In this document: in pieces, positions 45,380 to 54,225 of the stretch
Position numbering within the stretch: position 1 is the stretch's first letter
Layout: each line of letters begins with the position of its first letter
Assembly: GCA_013298665.1 (NCBI GenBank)
Contig: JAAFIK010000013.1
Coordinates: forward strand, 1 to 64,000
Length of the DNA stretch: 64,000 bases
DNA from: Chitinophagales bacterium
Lineage (GTDB): Bacteria > Bacteroidota > Bacteroidia > Chitinophagales > Chitinophagaceae
Reading direction: 5' to 3'
Position numbers and translations under genes: made by a program
Notes under the pieces: model-generated
Seen by the model: the letters and a program-made list of their open reading frames with translations, nothing else
The model's database searches: none
Told to the model about the DNA's origin: nothing

Positions 45380-46345
45380 TCACTTATCCCGCTGAAGAAG
45401 ATAACCCGCCAATTCGGCGAGTGGTTGCTTTCGCCCAGACAATACGGCCACATCTTCCAGGTGCTGCATAGCCGTAGTATAGTATTTTTCTTTCAGTGCT
45501 ACCGCCCATGCTTCCACACCGCAGGCCCTGTAAAGCGACAGCATTTTTTCCACTTTTTGCGGATCGTTGCCCGCCAGCAGGTCATCCAGTTCCTGCCGTT
45601 GTGCCGGGGAAGCCGTTTCCTGGGTATGGATGAGCAGAAAGGTTTTTTTATTGGCCAGGATATCGCCGCCGGGTTGTTTGCCAAATACAGCAGGGTCGCC
45701 AAAAGCATCTAAGTAATCATCCTGCACCTGAAAGGCAATCCCCAGATGCTTGCCAAATTCGTACAGGTGTTGCTGGTTGCCCTCACCCGCCCCACCCAGC
45801 ATGGCACCCATTTGCATACTCGCGGCCAGCAGTACCGAGGTTTTAAGGGTAATCATGCCCACATATTCGTCAAGCGTAACGGTTGCACGCCGTTCAAAGT
45901 CCATATCTAATTGCTGTCCTTCGCATACCCCTTTAGCGGTTTCGTTGAATAGTTTGAGGAGTGATGGCAGCAATGCCGGACTGGTCTTTTGCAGGTACTG
46001 ATAAGCCACTACCAGCATAACGTCACCCGCAAGCAGCGCAGTTGATTCTCCGTAACGGTTATGTACCGTTTGCATACCCCGGCGAAGCGGAGCTTTGTCC
46101 ATGATATCATCGTGTATCAGGCTGAAATTGTGAAAGAGTTCAATGGCAGTAGCCACCTGATAGGCGTCTTCAGAAATATCGCCAAACAATTCATTCCCCA
46201 TCAGCACCGCTGCCGGGCGTACCCGTTTACCACCCAGGCCGAGGATGTATTGTGCCGGATCGTACAAAGTTGCGGTATGATCCGGAAAATGCCGCTGGCT
46301 GAACCGTTCTTCAAACAGGGCCGATAAAGCTGAGAATGTATGCAT
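45380..46345 (-). CDS. Polyprenyl diphosphate synthase
   Basis: 321 residues; trans-prenyltransferase that extends isoprenoid diphosphates, probably for the menaquinone side chain. First aspartate-rich motif DDIMD (residues 79-83) followed by RRGMQTVHNRYGE, second motif in FQVQDDYLDAFGD, and GGKRVRP at the N-terminus. Chain length cannot be read with certainty. It lies just upstream, on the same strand, of no related gene; RNase R follows its start in the divergent sense of reading order (46392-48383, minus). Confidence 0.88.
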   Translation of the reverse strand: MHTFSALSALFEERFSQRHFPDHTATLYDPAQYILGLGGKRVRPAAVLMGNELFGDISEDAYQVATAIELFHNFSLIHDDIMDKAPLRRGMQTVHNRYGESTALLAGDVMLVVAYQYLQKTSPALLPSLLKLFNETAKGVCEGQQLDMDFERRATVTLDEYVGMITLKTSVLLAASMQMGAMLGGAGEGNQQHLYEFGKHLGIAFQVQDDYLDAFGDPAVFGKQPGGDILANKKTFLLIHTQETASPAQRQELDDLLAGNDPQKVEKMLSLYRACGVEAWAVALKEKYYTTAMQHLEDVAVLSGRKQPLAELAGYLLQRDK

Positions 46346-46391
46346 AACAGTACGCTGTACTTATAGATTTGTAATTGCCGGGAGACAAAGA

Positions 46392-48383
46392 TCAGGCTTT
46401 GGATTTATGCTTTTTTACCGGTTCGCCGCCGAGTACCCACTCATAATCCAGTTGACGTTTGGCAAGATTGGCCGCCACCACCTTTATGGTAATGATATCG
46501 CCCATCCTGAATTTACGCCCGGTGCGCATCCCTACCAGTGCATAATCTGTTTCATCATGGCGGAAGTCGTCGTAAAGCAGGAGATCGCGTACCGAAACAA
46601 GTCCCTCACATTTGTGCGCCACCGTTTCCACCCAGAAGCCAAAAGCCGCCACGCCACTGATCACTCCCTGAAACTCTTCCCCTACATAATCCTGCATAAA
46701 TTCCACCTGCTTGTATTTGTTCCCCGCACGTTCACATTCCATAGCTGCGCGTTCGCGTTCACTCGTGTGTTTACACTTCTCTTCCATCTTCTTATCCGCC
46801 ACTGGTGCTTTATCCAGGCATTCCTGCAAAATGCGGTGTACCATCACATCGGGGTAACGGCGTATGGGCGAGGTAAAATGCGCGTAATGCTCAAAGCCCA
46901 GACCATAGTGACCGATATTCTCCGAAGTATAAACGGCTTTGGCCATGGTACGGATACCCAGTTGTTCCAGCACATGCTGTTCGGGTTTCCCCTGCACCTC
47001 AGCCAGCAGTTTATTGAACGATCTCGCCACCTCCTCCTCGCTCTTCATATCGAACTTATACCCAAACTTGGCAGCAAAAGCCACAAAGGGCTTAAGCTTT
47101 TCATCGTCGGGAGTATCGTGTATGCGGTAGGGAAAAGGTAGTGGTTTCTTGTTGACTTTAATTTTCGCTGCATATTCTGCCACCGACCGGTTGGCCAGCA
47201 GCATAAACTCTTCAATCAGTTGGTGGGCCTCCTTGCTTTCCTTTACAACAATGCCGATGGGTTTACCCTTTTCATCAAGGGTAAAACGTACTTCCTGTGA
47301 AGAAAAATTAATCGCACCATTCCTGAAGCGCTTACGCCGCAGTTTCTGCGCAAGATCGTTGAGGATAAAGATTTCCTGGTTATGATCGCCTGTACGTGTT
47401 TCAATAATTGTTTGTGCCTCTTCGTAGGTAAACCGCCTGTTGGAGTGGATAACCGTGCGGCCAATCCAACTGTGCTTTACCTCTGCTTTATCGTTGATTT
47501 CAAAAATAACCGAGAAGGTACATTTGTCTTCGTGGGGCCGCAGCGAACAAAGTTCATTCGATATCCGCTCGGGAAGCATCGGGTTTACACGATCGGGCAG
47601 GTAAACACTTGTAGCGCGCTCGTAAGCACAATCGTCGAGCTTTGAACCCGGCAGCACATAGTGGCTCACATCTGCAATATGTACCCCTATTTCCCAGAGA
47701 CCGTTACGGATCAACCGGATACTGAGTGCGTCATCAAAATCGCGCGCATCCACCGGATCGATGGTAAACGTAAGCAGTTCGCGGCAATCCTTACGCCGGG
47801 CAATCTCATCAGCGCTGATCAGGTCGGGCAGCCGCAGGGCTTCTTCCATCACCTCATCATCGAATATGATGGGAAAATTGCTTTCGAGCAGCAGTTCCTT
47901 CATCGCCATATCATTCTCATCTTCTGCCTTCAGTATCTGCAATACCTGCCCCTCCGGCTTTTTATCGCCTTTACCCCATTGCAGAAAGCGCACCAGCACC
48001 CGCTCCCCATCTACGGCGCCATTCAGGTTTTTGGGATGTATAAAAAAATCGGGCATCGGCTTCTTACTGTCGGGTGTAAAGAAGGCAAAGGTTTTGCCCA
48101 CTTCTATTTTGCCGATAAATTCCGTTTGCCGCCTTTCCACAACTTCGGTGATACGTCCTTCCATGCGTTTGCCACTCCCCCCTGCACGCGTAACTTCTAC
48201 ACGCACGGTATCACCATGAAAAGCCCCGTTAAAATCGTTGGGTTTGATGATAATGTCTTTCTCAAGCGTTGCCGCAATCACATAGCCCATCCCGCTTCTT
48301 GCGATATCAAGTGTGCCTTTTATAGCGGGTGCATTTGCGTTGTTACTGTGTTTCCTTTTCTTATTCGTTTTACTTTTTCCCAC
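46392..48383 (-). CDS. rnr: Ribonuclease R
   Basis: Processive 3'-5' exoribonuclease. Cold-shock-like RNA-binding domains, then the RNB domain with the acidic site in DPVDARDFDDALS and VHIADVSHYV, LCSLRPHEDKCTFSV and HFTSPIRRYPDVMVHR, and a C-terminal S1 domain followed by a lysine-rich tail. I start at a GTG at 48383 (reads GKSKTNKKRKHS after the initiator), typical of Bacteroidota RNase R; the frame is open to an ATG at 48476, but those 31 extra residues do not look like the family. The polyprenyl synthase gene follows on the same strand, 46 nt away. Confidence 0.88.
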   Translation of the reverse strand: MGKSKTNKKRKHSNNANAPAIKGTLDIARSGMGYVIAATLEKDIIIKPNDFNGAFHGDTVRVEVTRAGGSGKRMEGRITEVVERRQTEFIGKIEVGKTFAFFTPDSKKPMPDFFIHPKNLNGAVDGERVLVRFLQWGKGDKKPEGQVLQILKAEDENDMAMKELLLESNFPIIFDDEVMEEALRLPDLISADEIARRKDCRELLTFTIDPVDARDFDDALSIRLIRNGLWEIGVHIADVSHYVLPGSKLDDCAYERATSVYLPDRVNPMLPERISNELCSLRPHEDKCTFSVIFEINDKAEVKHSWIGRTVIHSNRRFTYEEAQTIIETRTGDHNQEIFILNDLAQKLRRKRFRNGAINFSSQEVRFTLDEKGKPIGIVVKESKEAHQLIEEFMLLANRSVAEYAAKIKVNKKPLPFPYRIHDTPDDEKLKPFVAFAAKFGYKFDMKSEEEVARSFNKLLAEVQGKPEQHVLEQLGIRTMAKAVYTSENIGHYGLGFEHYAHFTSPIRRYPDVMVHRILQECLDKAPVADKKMEEKCKHTSERERAAMECERAGNKYKQVEFMQDYVGEEFQGVISGVAAFGFWVETVAHKCEGLVSVRDLLLYDDFRHDETDYALVGMRTGRKFRMGDIITIKVVAANLAKRQLDYEWVLGGEPVKKHKSKA

Positions 48384-48505
48384 GGTCTGTTTTTTTCTGA
48401 TACCGCTGTTGCCAGTTATAAACAACAGCGTTTCCCAATTATAGAGTCTTAATATTTTACAAGCGTCTGTATGCAAGTTACAAAATCATTTCATCGCAAT
48501 TGCGG

Positions 48506-48535
48506 TTTGTTGGCATATCCGGCCAAATACCTTTC
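48506..48535 (+). promoter_or_regulatory. Possible promoter of the MFS gene
   Basis: TTTG at 48506-48509, 18 nt, TACCTTTC at 48528-48535 (one mismatch), 36 nt before the ATG at 48572. Confidence 0.3.
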
Positions 48536-48571
48536 GCGTATTCCGTAAAAAAGCGGATATTCACTATAGAT

Positions 48572-49741
48572 ATGAACCGTGTCATCAGCCCCACTGTCAG
48601 GATATTGTCACTCGTAAGCCTGTTTACCGATATGGCAAGCGAGATGCTTTACCCCGTCATGCCCGTTTTTCTTAAGCACATCGGCTTCAGCGTGTTGCTC
48701 ATCGGCATACTGGAGGGTATTGCTGAGGTGGTGGCCGGACTGGGTAAACCCTATTTCGGACAGTGGAGCGATAGTACCGGCAAGCGGCTGCCCTTTGTAC
48801 AGTTGGGCTATGCCCTGAGCGCCATCAGTAAACCCCTGCTGGCCGTAAGCAGTTGGCCGGTATGGATATTTTTCGCCCGTACAACCGATCGCATGGGCAA
48901 GGGTATACGTACAGCCGCGCGGGACGCCCTGCTCAGCGATGAAGCCACCCCCCAAACCAGGGCAACCGTATTTGGTTATCACCGCAGTATGGATACACTT
49001 GGGGCTGTTGCCGGCCCCACACTCGCGCTGGTATACCTTTATTTCTACCCCCACCAGTTTATCCCCCTTTTTCTCCTCGCCTTTATACCCGGCGTGGCCG
49101 CAGTATGGTGTACCCTGCTGATTAAACCCAAAACATTGGTGGTGAGGCAACCTGCGCTGAAAACACCGGTATTTGGTTTTATGCAGTATTGGCGCAGAAG
49201 CCCGGCCGCTTATAAGCGGTTAATCATCGGACTGGTCTTTTTTGCGCTCTTCAACAGCTCGGATGTATTCCTTCTGCTGCAGTTGCGCGAAAAGGGATTC
49301 AGCGAAACCAGCGTGATTGCTTTATACATATTTTACAATTTAGCGTATGCGTTGCTGGCATTCCCCTTAGGTAAACTGGCTGATCGCATCGGCACCCAAA
49401 AAGTCTTCCTCTCCGGGCTTTTTGCATTTGCCCTGGTCTATATTGCCTTTGCTACAGGTAAGCACACTGCTGTATTTATTGCCGCACTGGCACTTTATGG
49501 CGCTTATGCAGCCGCCACAGATGGTGTAGCAAAAGCATGGATCAGCAACCTGGTGAGTCCGGCAGAAACCGGCACGGCCATCGGTACCTTCAGTGGTTTA
49601 CAAAGTATTGCCGCTTTTGCAGCAAGCAGCCTGGCGGGGCTGCTGTGGTATCGGTATGGTGGGCTGGCAGCCCTGCTCTGCCCGGCTATAGCAGCCTTAC
49701 TGACAATTATTTATCTGGGCCGAAGCCGTATACCCGAATAA
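48572..49741 (+). CDS. MFS transporter
   Basis: 389 residues with about 12 hydrophobic segments. The loop between helices 2 and 3 carries GKPYFGQWSDSTGKRLP, close to the MFS signature GxxxDRxGRR, and helix 8/9 loop has GKLADRIGTQKV. DRMGKGIRTAARDALLSD is characteristic of a branch of MFS antiporters related to tetracycline-resistance-like proteins. The substrate is unknown. The start at 48572 (MNRVISPTVR) follows a -7-like box; the frame is open upstream. The asparaginase gene begins 27 nt downstream. Confidence 0.83.
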   Translation: MNRVISPTVRILSLVSLFTDMASEMLYPVMPVFLKHIGFSVLLIGILEGIAEVVAGLGKPYFGQWSDSTGKRLPFVQLGYALSAISKPLLAVSSWPVWIFFARTTDRMGKGIRTAARDALLSDEATPQTRATVFGYHRSMDTLGAVAGPTLALVYLYFYPHQFIPLFLLAFIPGVAAVWCTLLIKPKTLVVRQPALKTPVFGFMQYWRRSPAAYKRLIIGLVFFALFNSSDVFLLLQLREKGFSETSVIALYIFYNLAYALLAFPLGKLADRIGTQKVFLSGLFAFALVYIAFATGKHTAVFIAALALYGAYAAATDGVAKAWISNLVSPAETGTAIGTFSGLQSIAAFAASSLAGLLWYRYGGLAALLCPAIAALLTIIYLGRSRIPE

Positions 49742-49768
49742 ATCTTACCTTTCCACAAACGAATAACC

Positions 49769-50818
49769 ATGCCATTGAACAGGAGACAGTTTCTTCAGCG
49801 ATCGGCGCTGTCCGCACCCCTATGCACACCACGCAACTGGTTGAATACCGGGCGTGAAAAAGCAATCCCCATTGTCATTTCTACCTGGGCACCCAATGTT
49901 AAAGCCAATGCTGCAGCCTGGGCAGTGCTGAAAAATAATGGCCGGGCGCTTGATGCGGTGGAAGCCGGGGTAAAAATCCCGGAGGCTGATCCGGAAGACC
50001 AGAGCGTGGGTCTGGGAGGATTACCGGATCGGGATGGAAAAGTAACATTGGATGCCTGTATCATGGACGAACTGGGCAATATCGGCTCGGTGATGGCGCT
50101 CGAAAATATCCTCCACCCCATCAGCATCGCGCGGCTGGTTATGGAAAAGACGCCGCATGTACAACTCGCGGGTGCGGGTGCGCTCCAGTTTGCACTGGCC
50201 AATGGTTTTGAGCAAACAAACCTGCTGACGCCAAAATCGGAAGCCGACTGGAAAGAGTGGCTTAAAACATCCAGGTACAACCCGATGATTACCGTAGAAA
50301 ATATTGAATCCAGGATGCAGGGGGGGAAACAACCCTCCAAAGAAAACCCAATGCCCTGGCCCGCAGCCATGCTCAACCACGATACCATCGGGATGCTGGC
50401 CATCGACAGCAGCGGTAATGCTTCAGGCGCCTGCACCACCAGCGGTATGGCTTATAAGATGCACGGACGGGTGGGCGATTCTCCCATTATCGGTGCGGGA
50501 TTGTTTGTGGACAATGAAGCAGGCGCAGCCACCTCTACCGGTGTAGGGGAAGAAGTGGTGCGGATCTGTGGCAGCCACACCGTAGTGGAATACATGCGGC
50601 AGGGTTATTCGCCGGAAATTGCCTGCCGTAAGGCGGTAGAGCGGATGCTGCTATCGTTCAGGCGGCGTAAAAAAGACATCGGCGATACACAGGTAGGGTT
50701 TATCGCCCTCAATAAAAAGGGCCAATATGGTGCTTATGCCATACAGAAGGGATTCAACTATGCCATTCAATCCTCATCGGGCGTACAGGTGCTGGATGCA
50801 AAATACAAGATATCCTGA
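49769..50818 (+). CDS. N4-(beta-N-acetylglucosaminyl)-L-asparaginase (glycosylasparaginase)
   Basis: Ntn-hydrolase that cuts the GlcNAc-Asn bond of N-glycans, or a related isoaspartyl/asparaginase activity. 349 residues. The autocleavage and nucleophile site is HDTIGM (Thr206), and the following IDSSGN, HGRVGDSPIIGAGLF and AVEYMRQG-like VVEYMRQGYSPEIACRKAV match human aspartylglucosaminidase well. The N-terminus NRRQFLQRSAL has a Tat-like twin-arginine motif but a weak hydrophobic stretch, so export is likely but not certain. It follows the MFS gene by 27 nt and precedes cutC. Confidence 0.87.
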   Translation: MPLNRRQFLQRSALSAPLCTPRNWLNTGREKAIPIVISTWAPNVKANAAAWAVLKNNGRALDAVEAGVKIPEADPEDQSVGLGGLPDRDGKVTLDACIMDELGNIGSVMALENILHPISIARLVMEKTPHVQLAGAGALQFALANGFEQTNLLTPKSEADWKEWLKTSRYNPMITVENIESRMQGGKQPSKENPMPWPAAMLNHDTIGMLAIDSSGNASGACTTSGMAYKMHGRVGDSPIIGAGLFVDNEAGAATSTGVGEEVVRICGSHTVVEYMRQGYSPEIACRKAVERMLLSFRRRKKDIGDTQVGFIALNKKGQYGAYAIQKGFNYAIQSSSGVQVLDAKYKIS

Positions 50819-50893
50819 TACCGCTGATACGCGGTTGCCGCAGTTTTCACTTCTATAAATTACAGCCGGGTCATCGCGGCTTTAAAAATTGAT

Positions 50894-51640
50894 ATGCCAA
50901 AACCATATACACTTGAAGTCATTGCCTTCAACATTGATAGTTGCATCGCCATAGCGCAGACGGGAGCGCAGCGTATTGAACTCTGCGATAATCCCGGGGA
51001 AGGCGGAACCACACCCTCATACGGGCTCATCCGGCAGGCCCGTGCCGCCACTACGATCCAGCTTTTCCCCATCATCCGGCCAAGGGGTGGCGATTTTCTC
51101 TACAGCACAGCAGAATATAACGTTATGCGGGAAGACATTGCTCGTTGCAAAGACGAGGGCTGTGATGGTGTAGTACTGGGTATACTGCATACAGATGGCA
51201 CTGTGGATACCCGGCGTTGTGCCGCATTGGTACAACTGGCCTATCCCATGGAGGTCACCTTTCACCGGGCATTTGATCGCGTGGCTGATGCAGCGCGGGC
51301 ATTAGAGGCTGTCATTGACACCGGTTGTACCCGCATCCTTAGTTCTGGCTTGCACCCTACTGCTGTGGAGGGACAGCTACAGCTCCGTACGCTGGTGGAG
51401 CAGGCAGACGAACGCATCATCATTATGCCGGGTAGCGGGGTGCGGGCAGATAATATCGCCGCGCTTGCTGCCGCTACAGGTGCTGTTGAGTTTCATACCT
51501 CGGCACGCATCACCATACCCGGCACCATGCAGTTCAGCAGTCCCACTATGCAGGAAAGCCTGGTATCCGTAACCGCAGATGCTGCAGAGATCAGGCGGAC
51601 AATAGCAGCACTGGAAAAAATACCGGCAGGGGAACTATAA
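50894..51640 (+). CDS. cutC: CutC-family protein (copper homeostasis)
   Basis: 248 residues, TIM-barrel-like. EVIAFNIDSCIAIAQTGAQRIELCD at the N-terminus (cited in part), IRPRGGDFLYS, MREDIARCKDEGCDGVVLG and HRAFDRV are all conserved in CutC. The role in copper tolerance is debated and the true reaction is unknown. It follows the glycosylasparaginase gene by 75 nt on the same strand. Confidence 0.9.
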   Translation: MPKPYTLEVIAFNIDSCIAIAQTGAQRIELCDNPGEGGTTPSYGLIRQARAATTIQLFPIIRPRGGDFLYSTAEYNVMREDIARCKDEGCDGVVLGILHTDGTVDTRRCAALVQLAYPMEVTFHRAFDRVADAARALEAVIDTGCTRILSSGLHPTAVEGQLQLRTLVEQADERIIIMPGSGVRADNIAALAAATGAVEFHTSARITIPGTMQFSSPTMQESLVSVTADAAEIRRTIAALEKIPAGEL

Positions 51641-51684
51641 TACCATATCGGTAACCCGGCACAGCCGGCCGCCCCGCAGCTATC

Positions 51685-52152
51685 CTATTTAATGTCGTAA
51701 TACAGCAGGCGGGCATTGATTCCGGCATTTTTGTACCCAAACTTATCCCGCCTGAAATCATCCCTTCCATGCAGAAGTGTATCGGTTTTTGTACCGGTGG
51801 TAACAAAGACTTTCCAATCGCCTGTGGGGTGCATGTTCATAAATATACCGGTCATATCGCTGAGGGCAACTGTTGTACGGGGTGGTACTTCAAAGGTAAA
51901 ATGCGAAAGATCAATCCAGTTTACATTGCGGTAATCATCAAAGTAATTTTTGAACCCTGGTTTAAATTTCAGTATTGTATTGGCCACACGCACGCGGTTA
52001 GGCAGGTTTTTAAGCCCGGTTTTATCCGGCAGATAAACATCAACCATGGCAGGTGAGGCACTGAAGTTGCGTATATAAGCGGTGATTAACAGCGTACAGC
52101 CATTCAGACTCAGGAGGGCTATACAAATCATCCATATAATCATTCGTTTCAT
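51685..52152 (-). CDS. Hypothetical lipoprotein
   Basis: 155 residues; lipobox LNGC (Cys 19) after a hydrophobic segment. The mature part is beta-rich with TFEVPPRTTVALSDMTGIF and DWKVFVTTGTKTDTLL. I do not recognise the family. A TATATTTG box at 52212-52205 (minus strand) lies 52 nt upstream. Confidence 0.6.
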   Translation of the reverse strand: MKRMIIWMICIALLSLNGCTLLITAYIRNFSASPAMVDVYLPDKTGLKNLPNRVRVANTILKFKPGFKNYFDDYRNVNWIDLSHFTFEVPPRTTVALSDMTGIFMNMHPTGDWKVFVTTGTKTDTLLHGRDDFRRDKFGYKNAGINARLLYYDIK

Positions 52153-52204
52153 AACAGTAAGGAGCGATTAAAAAGCAGGAACCCTTTGTAAAATGTATAC
52201 GTTA

Positions 52205-52212
52205 CAAATATA
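52205..52212 (-). promoter_or_regulatory. -7 box TATATTTG before the lipoprotein gene
   Basis: TATATTTG on the minus strand, 52 nt before the ATG at 52152. Confidence 0.35.
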
Positions 52213-52297
52213 CGATGAATCTCCCCATTTTATTCCTGATGCACCAGCTTAGGATAAGCATGATATACACAGGGTAATTACGCTGTTATTTCCCTGC

Positions 52298-52357
52298 CTT
52301 CAGTACAACAGGTCAGAAACAGCACTATTCCGCCCAACGCTTCAGTACAACAAATCA
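52298..52357 (+). repeat. Direct repeat with 42-nt spacing beside the minisatellite
   Basis: CTTCAGTACAACA begins at 52298 and again at 52340, exactly 42 nt apart, the same period as the adjacent tandem array. Confidence 0.55.
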
Positions 52358-52385
52358 ACCGATTTGACGGCAGACTGCAATGATT

Positions 52386-52637
52386 GGGGTACGCGCATCA
52401 GCTACAGGGGTAACGCGCGCAATGGTTGGGGTACGCGCATCAGCTACCGGGGTAATGCACGCAATGGTTGGGGTACGCGCATCAACTATCGGGGTAATGC
52501 ATGCAATGATTGGGGTACACGCATCAACTATCGGGGTAATGCACGCAATGGTTGGGGTACACGCATCAACTATCGGGGTAATGCACGCAATGGTTGGGGT
52601 ACGCGCATCAACTGTTGAGGTAATGCACACAATGGTT
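52386..52637 (+). repeat. 42-bp tandem repeat, 6 units, each of two 21-bp half-units
   Basis: Six 42-bp units. Each is made of half A (begins GGGGTACGCGCATCA) and half B (begins GGGGTAATGCACGCA); the halves share the GGGGTA start and are themselves diverged copies. Degenerate half-units continue to about 52658. The plus strand can be read as repeats of GWGTRINYRGNA and the minus strand as DARTPTIACITP, without ATG starts of the usual kind. No unique spacers, so not CRISPR. Confidence 0.92.
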
Positions 52638-52719
52638 GGATAAATGTACGCAATGCCTGAAGTACCTTCACCAACGGAACTATGCAGCCCTGGCCTCTAT
52701 GGATAACAACAAAGATAAA

Positions 52720-52750
52720 TGCGCGACTAACAATAATTGCCAGTCGCGCA
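52720..52750. repeat. 9-bp inverted repeat
   Basis: TGCGCGACT (52720-52728) and AGTCGCGCA (52742-52750) with a 13-nt spacer. Could form a hairpin. A TATCTTTG box on the minus strand (52717-52710) lies next to it and points into the minisatellite. Confidence 0.55.
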
Positions 52751-52823
52751 TCAGGTATACAATCACTGCTGTAACATAACCATAGAAAACCATTAAGGTC
52801 ACAGGCAATCAGGGGAAATAACT

Positions 52824-53954
52824 TTACAGATTACCCCTTGCCTCCTGCTCCCGCTCCAGTGCCTCAAACAAGGCTTTAAAGTTGCCTTTGCCAAAACTTT
52901 GTGCACCTTTACGCTGGATAATCTCGAAAAAGAGTGTGGGTCTGTCCTCCAGCGGACGGGTAAAAATCTGGAGCAGGTAACCTTCATCATCCCTGTCCAC
53001 CAGAATACCCAGTTCACGCAGCGGTTGAAGATCCTCATCAATATGACCCACCCTGTCCAGTAAATCGTCATAGTAACTTGCCGGCACTTTCAGAAATTCC
53101 ACCCCACGCTGCTGTAACCCGGTTACCGTGGCTATGATATCCGCCGTTGCGATGGCTACATGTTGCACCCCTTCGCCCCGGTAAAAGTCGAGGTACTCCT
53201 CCACCTGGCTTTTCTTTTTGCCTTCTGCGGGTTCGTTGATCGGGAACTTTACATACCCATTACCATTACTCATCACTTTGCTCATCAACGCAGAATACTC
53301 GGTAGAGATATCCTTATCATCGAAGGAAAGGATATTCCGGAAGCCCATCACCTCTTCATAAAACTTCACCCATATATCCATCTGGTTCCACCCTACATTA
53401 CCTACACAATGATCTACATAAAGTAAACCGGTGGATGGCGGATTGTAAGCCGAAGTAAGGGCTTTGTACCCCGGCATAAACAGACCGCTGTAGTTTTTTC
53501 TTTCCACAAAAACGTGTACGGTATCGCCATAGGTATGGATACCACTCAGCACTACTTCTCCCTGTTCATCTTTCAGCACAAAGGGTTCCATATAGCTGCG
53601 GGCACCACGGGTGGTGGTTTCCGTCCAGGCCGCTCTTGCATCACCTACTTTCAATGCCAGTACTTTTACACCATCACCATGCAGGTGAATATGCTCCGCA
53701 ATGGCCCCTTCAGGGTACAGCGGTGTGGTGAGTACAAAAGTGAGTTTGTTTTGCCGCAGTACATAGCTGACGCGGTCTTTTACACCGGTTTCCGGTCCGG
53801 CATAGGCAAGCCCCTGAAAACCAAAGGCCGTTTTATAAAAATGGGCAGCCTGTTTGGCATTGCCTACATAAAATTCAACATAATCGGTACCCATGAGCGG
53901 CAGAAAATCCTGTGTAGCCGCCGGAGTATTTACGGGAGCAGTAATTACTGACAT
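52824..53954 (-). CDS. hppD: 4-hydroxyphenylpyruvate dioxygenase
   Basis: Non-heme iron enzyme that makes homogentisate from 4-hydroxyphenylpyruvate (tyrosine breakdown). 376 residues, two vicinal-oxygen-chelate domains. Fe ligands: His182 (VDHCVGN), His265 (VQHVAIAT) and Glu344 (LFFEIIQRKGAQSFGKGN), all in place. Homogentisate dioxygenase and fumarylacetoacetase are not nearby. The gene stands alone on the minus strand; a possible 30-codon small gene lies upstream at 54030-54122. Confidence 0.95.
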   Translation of the reverse strand: MSVITAPVNTPAATQDFLPLMGTDYVEFYVGNAKQAAHFYKTAFGFQGLAYAGPETGVKDRVSYVLRQNKLTFVLTTPLYPEGAIAEHIHLHGDGVKVLALKVGDARAAWTETTTRGARSYMEPFVLKDEQGEVVLSGIHTYGDTVHVFVERKNYSGLFMPGYKALTSAYNPPSTGLLYVDHCVGNVGWNQMDIWVKFYEEVMGFRNILSFDDKDISTEYSALMSKVMSNGNGYVKFPINEPAEGKKKSQVEEYLDFYRGEGVQHVAIATADIIATVTGLQQRGVEFLKVPASYYDDLLDRVGHIDEDLQPLRELGILVDRDDEGYLLQIFTRPLEDRPTLFFEIIQRKGAQSFGKGNFKALFEALEREQEARGNL

Positions 53955-54029
53955 AATTCAATATTTTAATAAAATAAGATCAATCTGTGAGGGGAGCATT
54001 GCTGCGGGAAACAGCAAAAAAGGATAAGA

Positions 54030-54122
54030 TCAGCGTACCGAATCCATTGCGAGCGCCAGCATCAGCAGGGAATAGCCTGTGCGCTTATCAGCAAATCTTT
54101 TATGGGGATAGTCAGGAAGCAT
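54030..54122 (-). CDS. Candidate 30-residue small protein
   Basis: ATG at 54122 to TGA at 54030 encodes a 30-residue peptide beginning MLPDYPHKRFADKRTG with a C-terminal hydrophobic SLLMLALAM. The start codon lies exactly 4 nt after a perfect TACCTTTG box (54134-54127), the same geometry as at 14869 and 63144. It is upstream of hppD on the same strand. Support is promoter position only; I know no homologue. Confidence 0.3.
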   Translation of the reverse strand: MLPDYPHKRFADKRTGYSLLMLALAMDSVR

Positions 54123-54126
54123 GGGA

Positions 54127-54134
54127 CAAAGGTA
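54127..54134 (-). promoter_or_regulatory. -7 box TACCTTTG, 4 nt before an ATG
   Basis: Perfect box on the minus strand (54134-54127). It either serves the small gene at 54030-54122 as a leaderless mRNA or gives hppD a leader of about 170 nt. Confidence 0.38.
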
Positions 54135-54158
54135 AGGAATAGCAGGTATTTGGTGTGC

Positions 54159-54190
54159 AGTACTCAGACTAAGTACTGAGTACTTGGTAT
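54159..54190. repeat. Heptanucleotide AGTACTY-type repeat, upstream flank of the PHP gene
   Basis: AGTACTC AGACTA AGTACTG AGTACTT GGTATTA, read as near-7-mers. It contains an inverted repeat AGTACTCAG/CTGAGTACT (54159-54167 and 54176-54184). A matching block in opposite orientation follows the gene at 55963. Confidence 0.6.
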
Positions 54191-54225
54191 TATTTACTAA
54201 CTTTATACTTTATACCCCACTAACC

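Larger units (their letters stand above)
52153..52823. other. 671-nt repeat-bearing intergenic region
   Basis: Between a lipoprotein gene and hppD. It holds the lipoprotein promoter box, a 42-nt-spaced direct repeat (52298-52357), the 42-bp minisatellite (52386-52637), and a 9-bp inverted repeat (52720-52750). Long open frames on both strands inside the minisatellite are a by-product of a period divisible by three. Confidence 0.6.

Noticed and set aside
52355..52643. Three 84-91-codon open frames on both strands in the minisatellite
   Set aside because: A repeat period of 42 nt keeps any stop-free frame open; the frames start with weak codons or mid-repeat and show no signal or promoter of their own. 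Treated as a repeat, not genes.
52386..52658. CRISPR array
   Set aside because: There are no unique spacers between repeats and no cas genes in the window.
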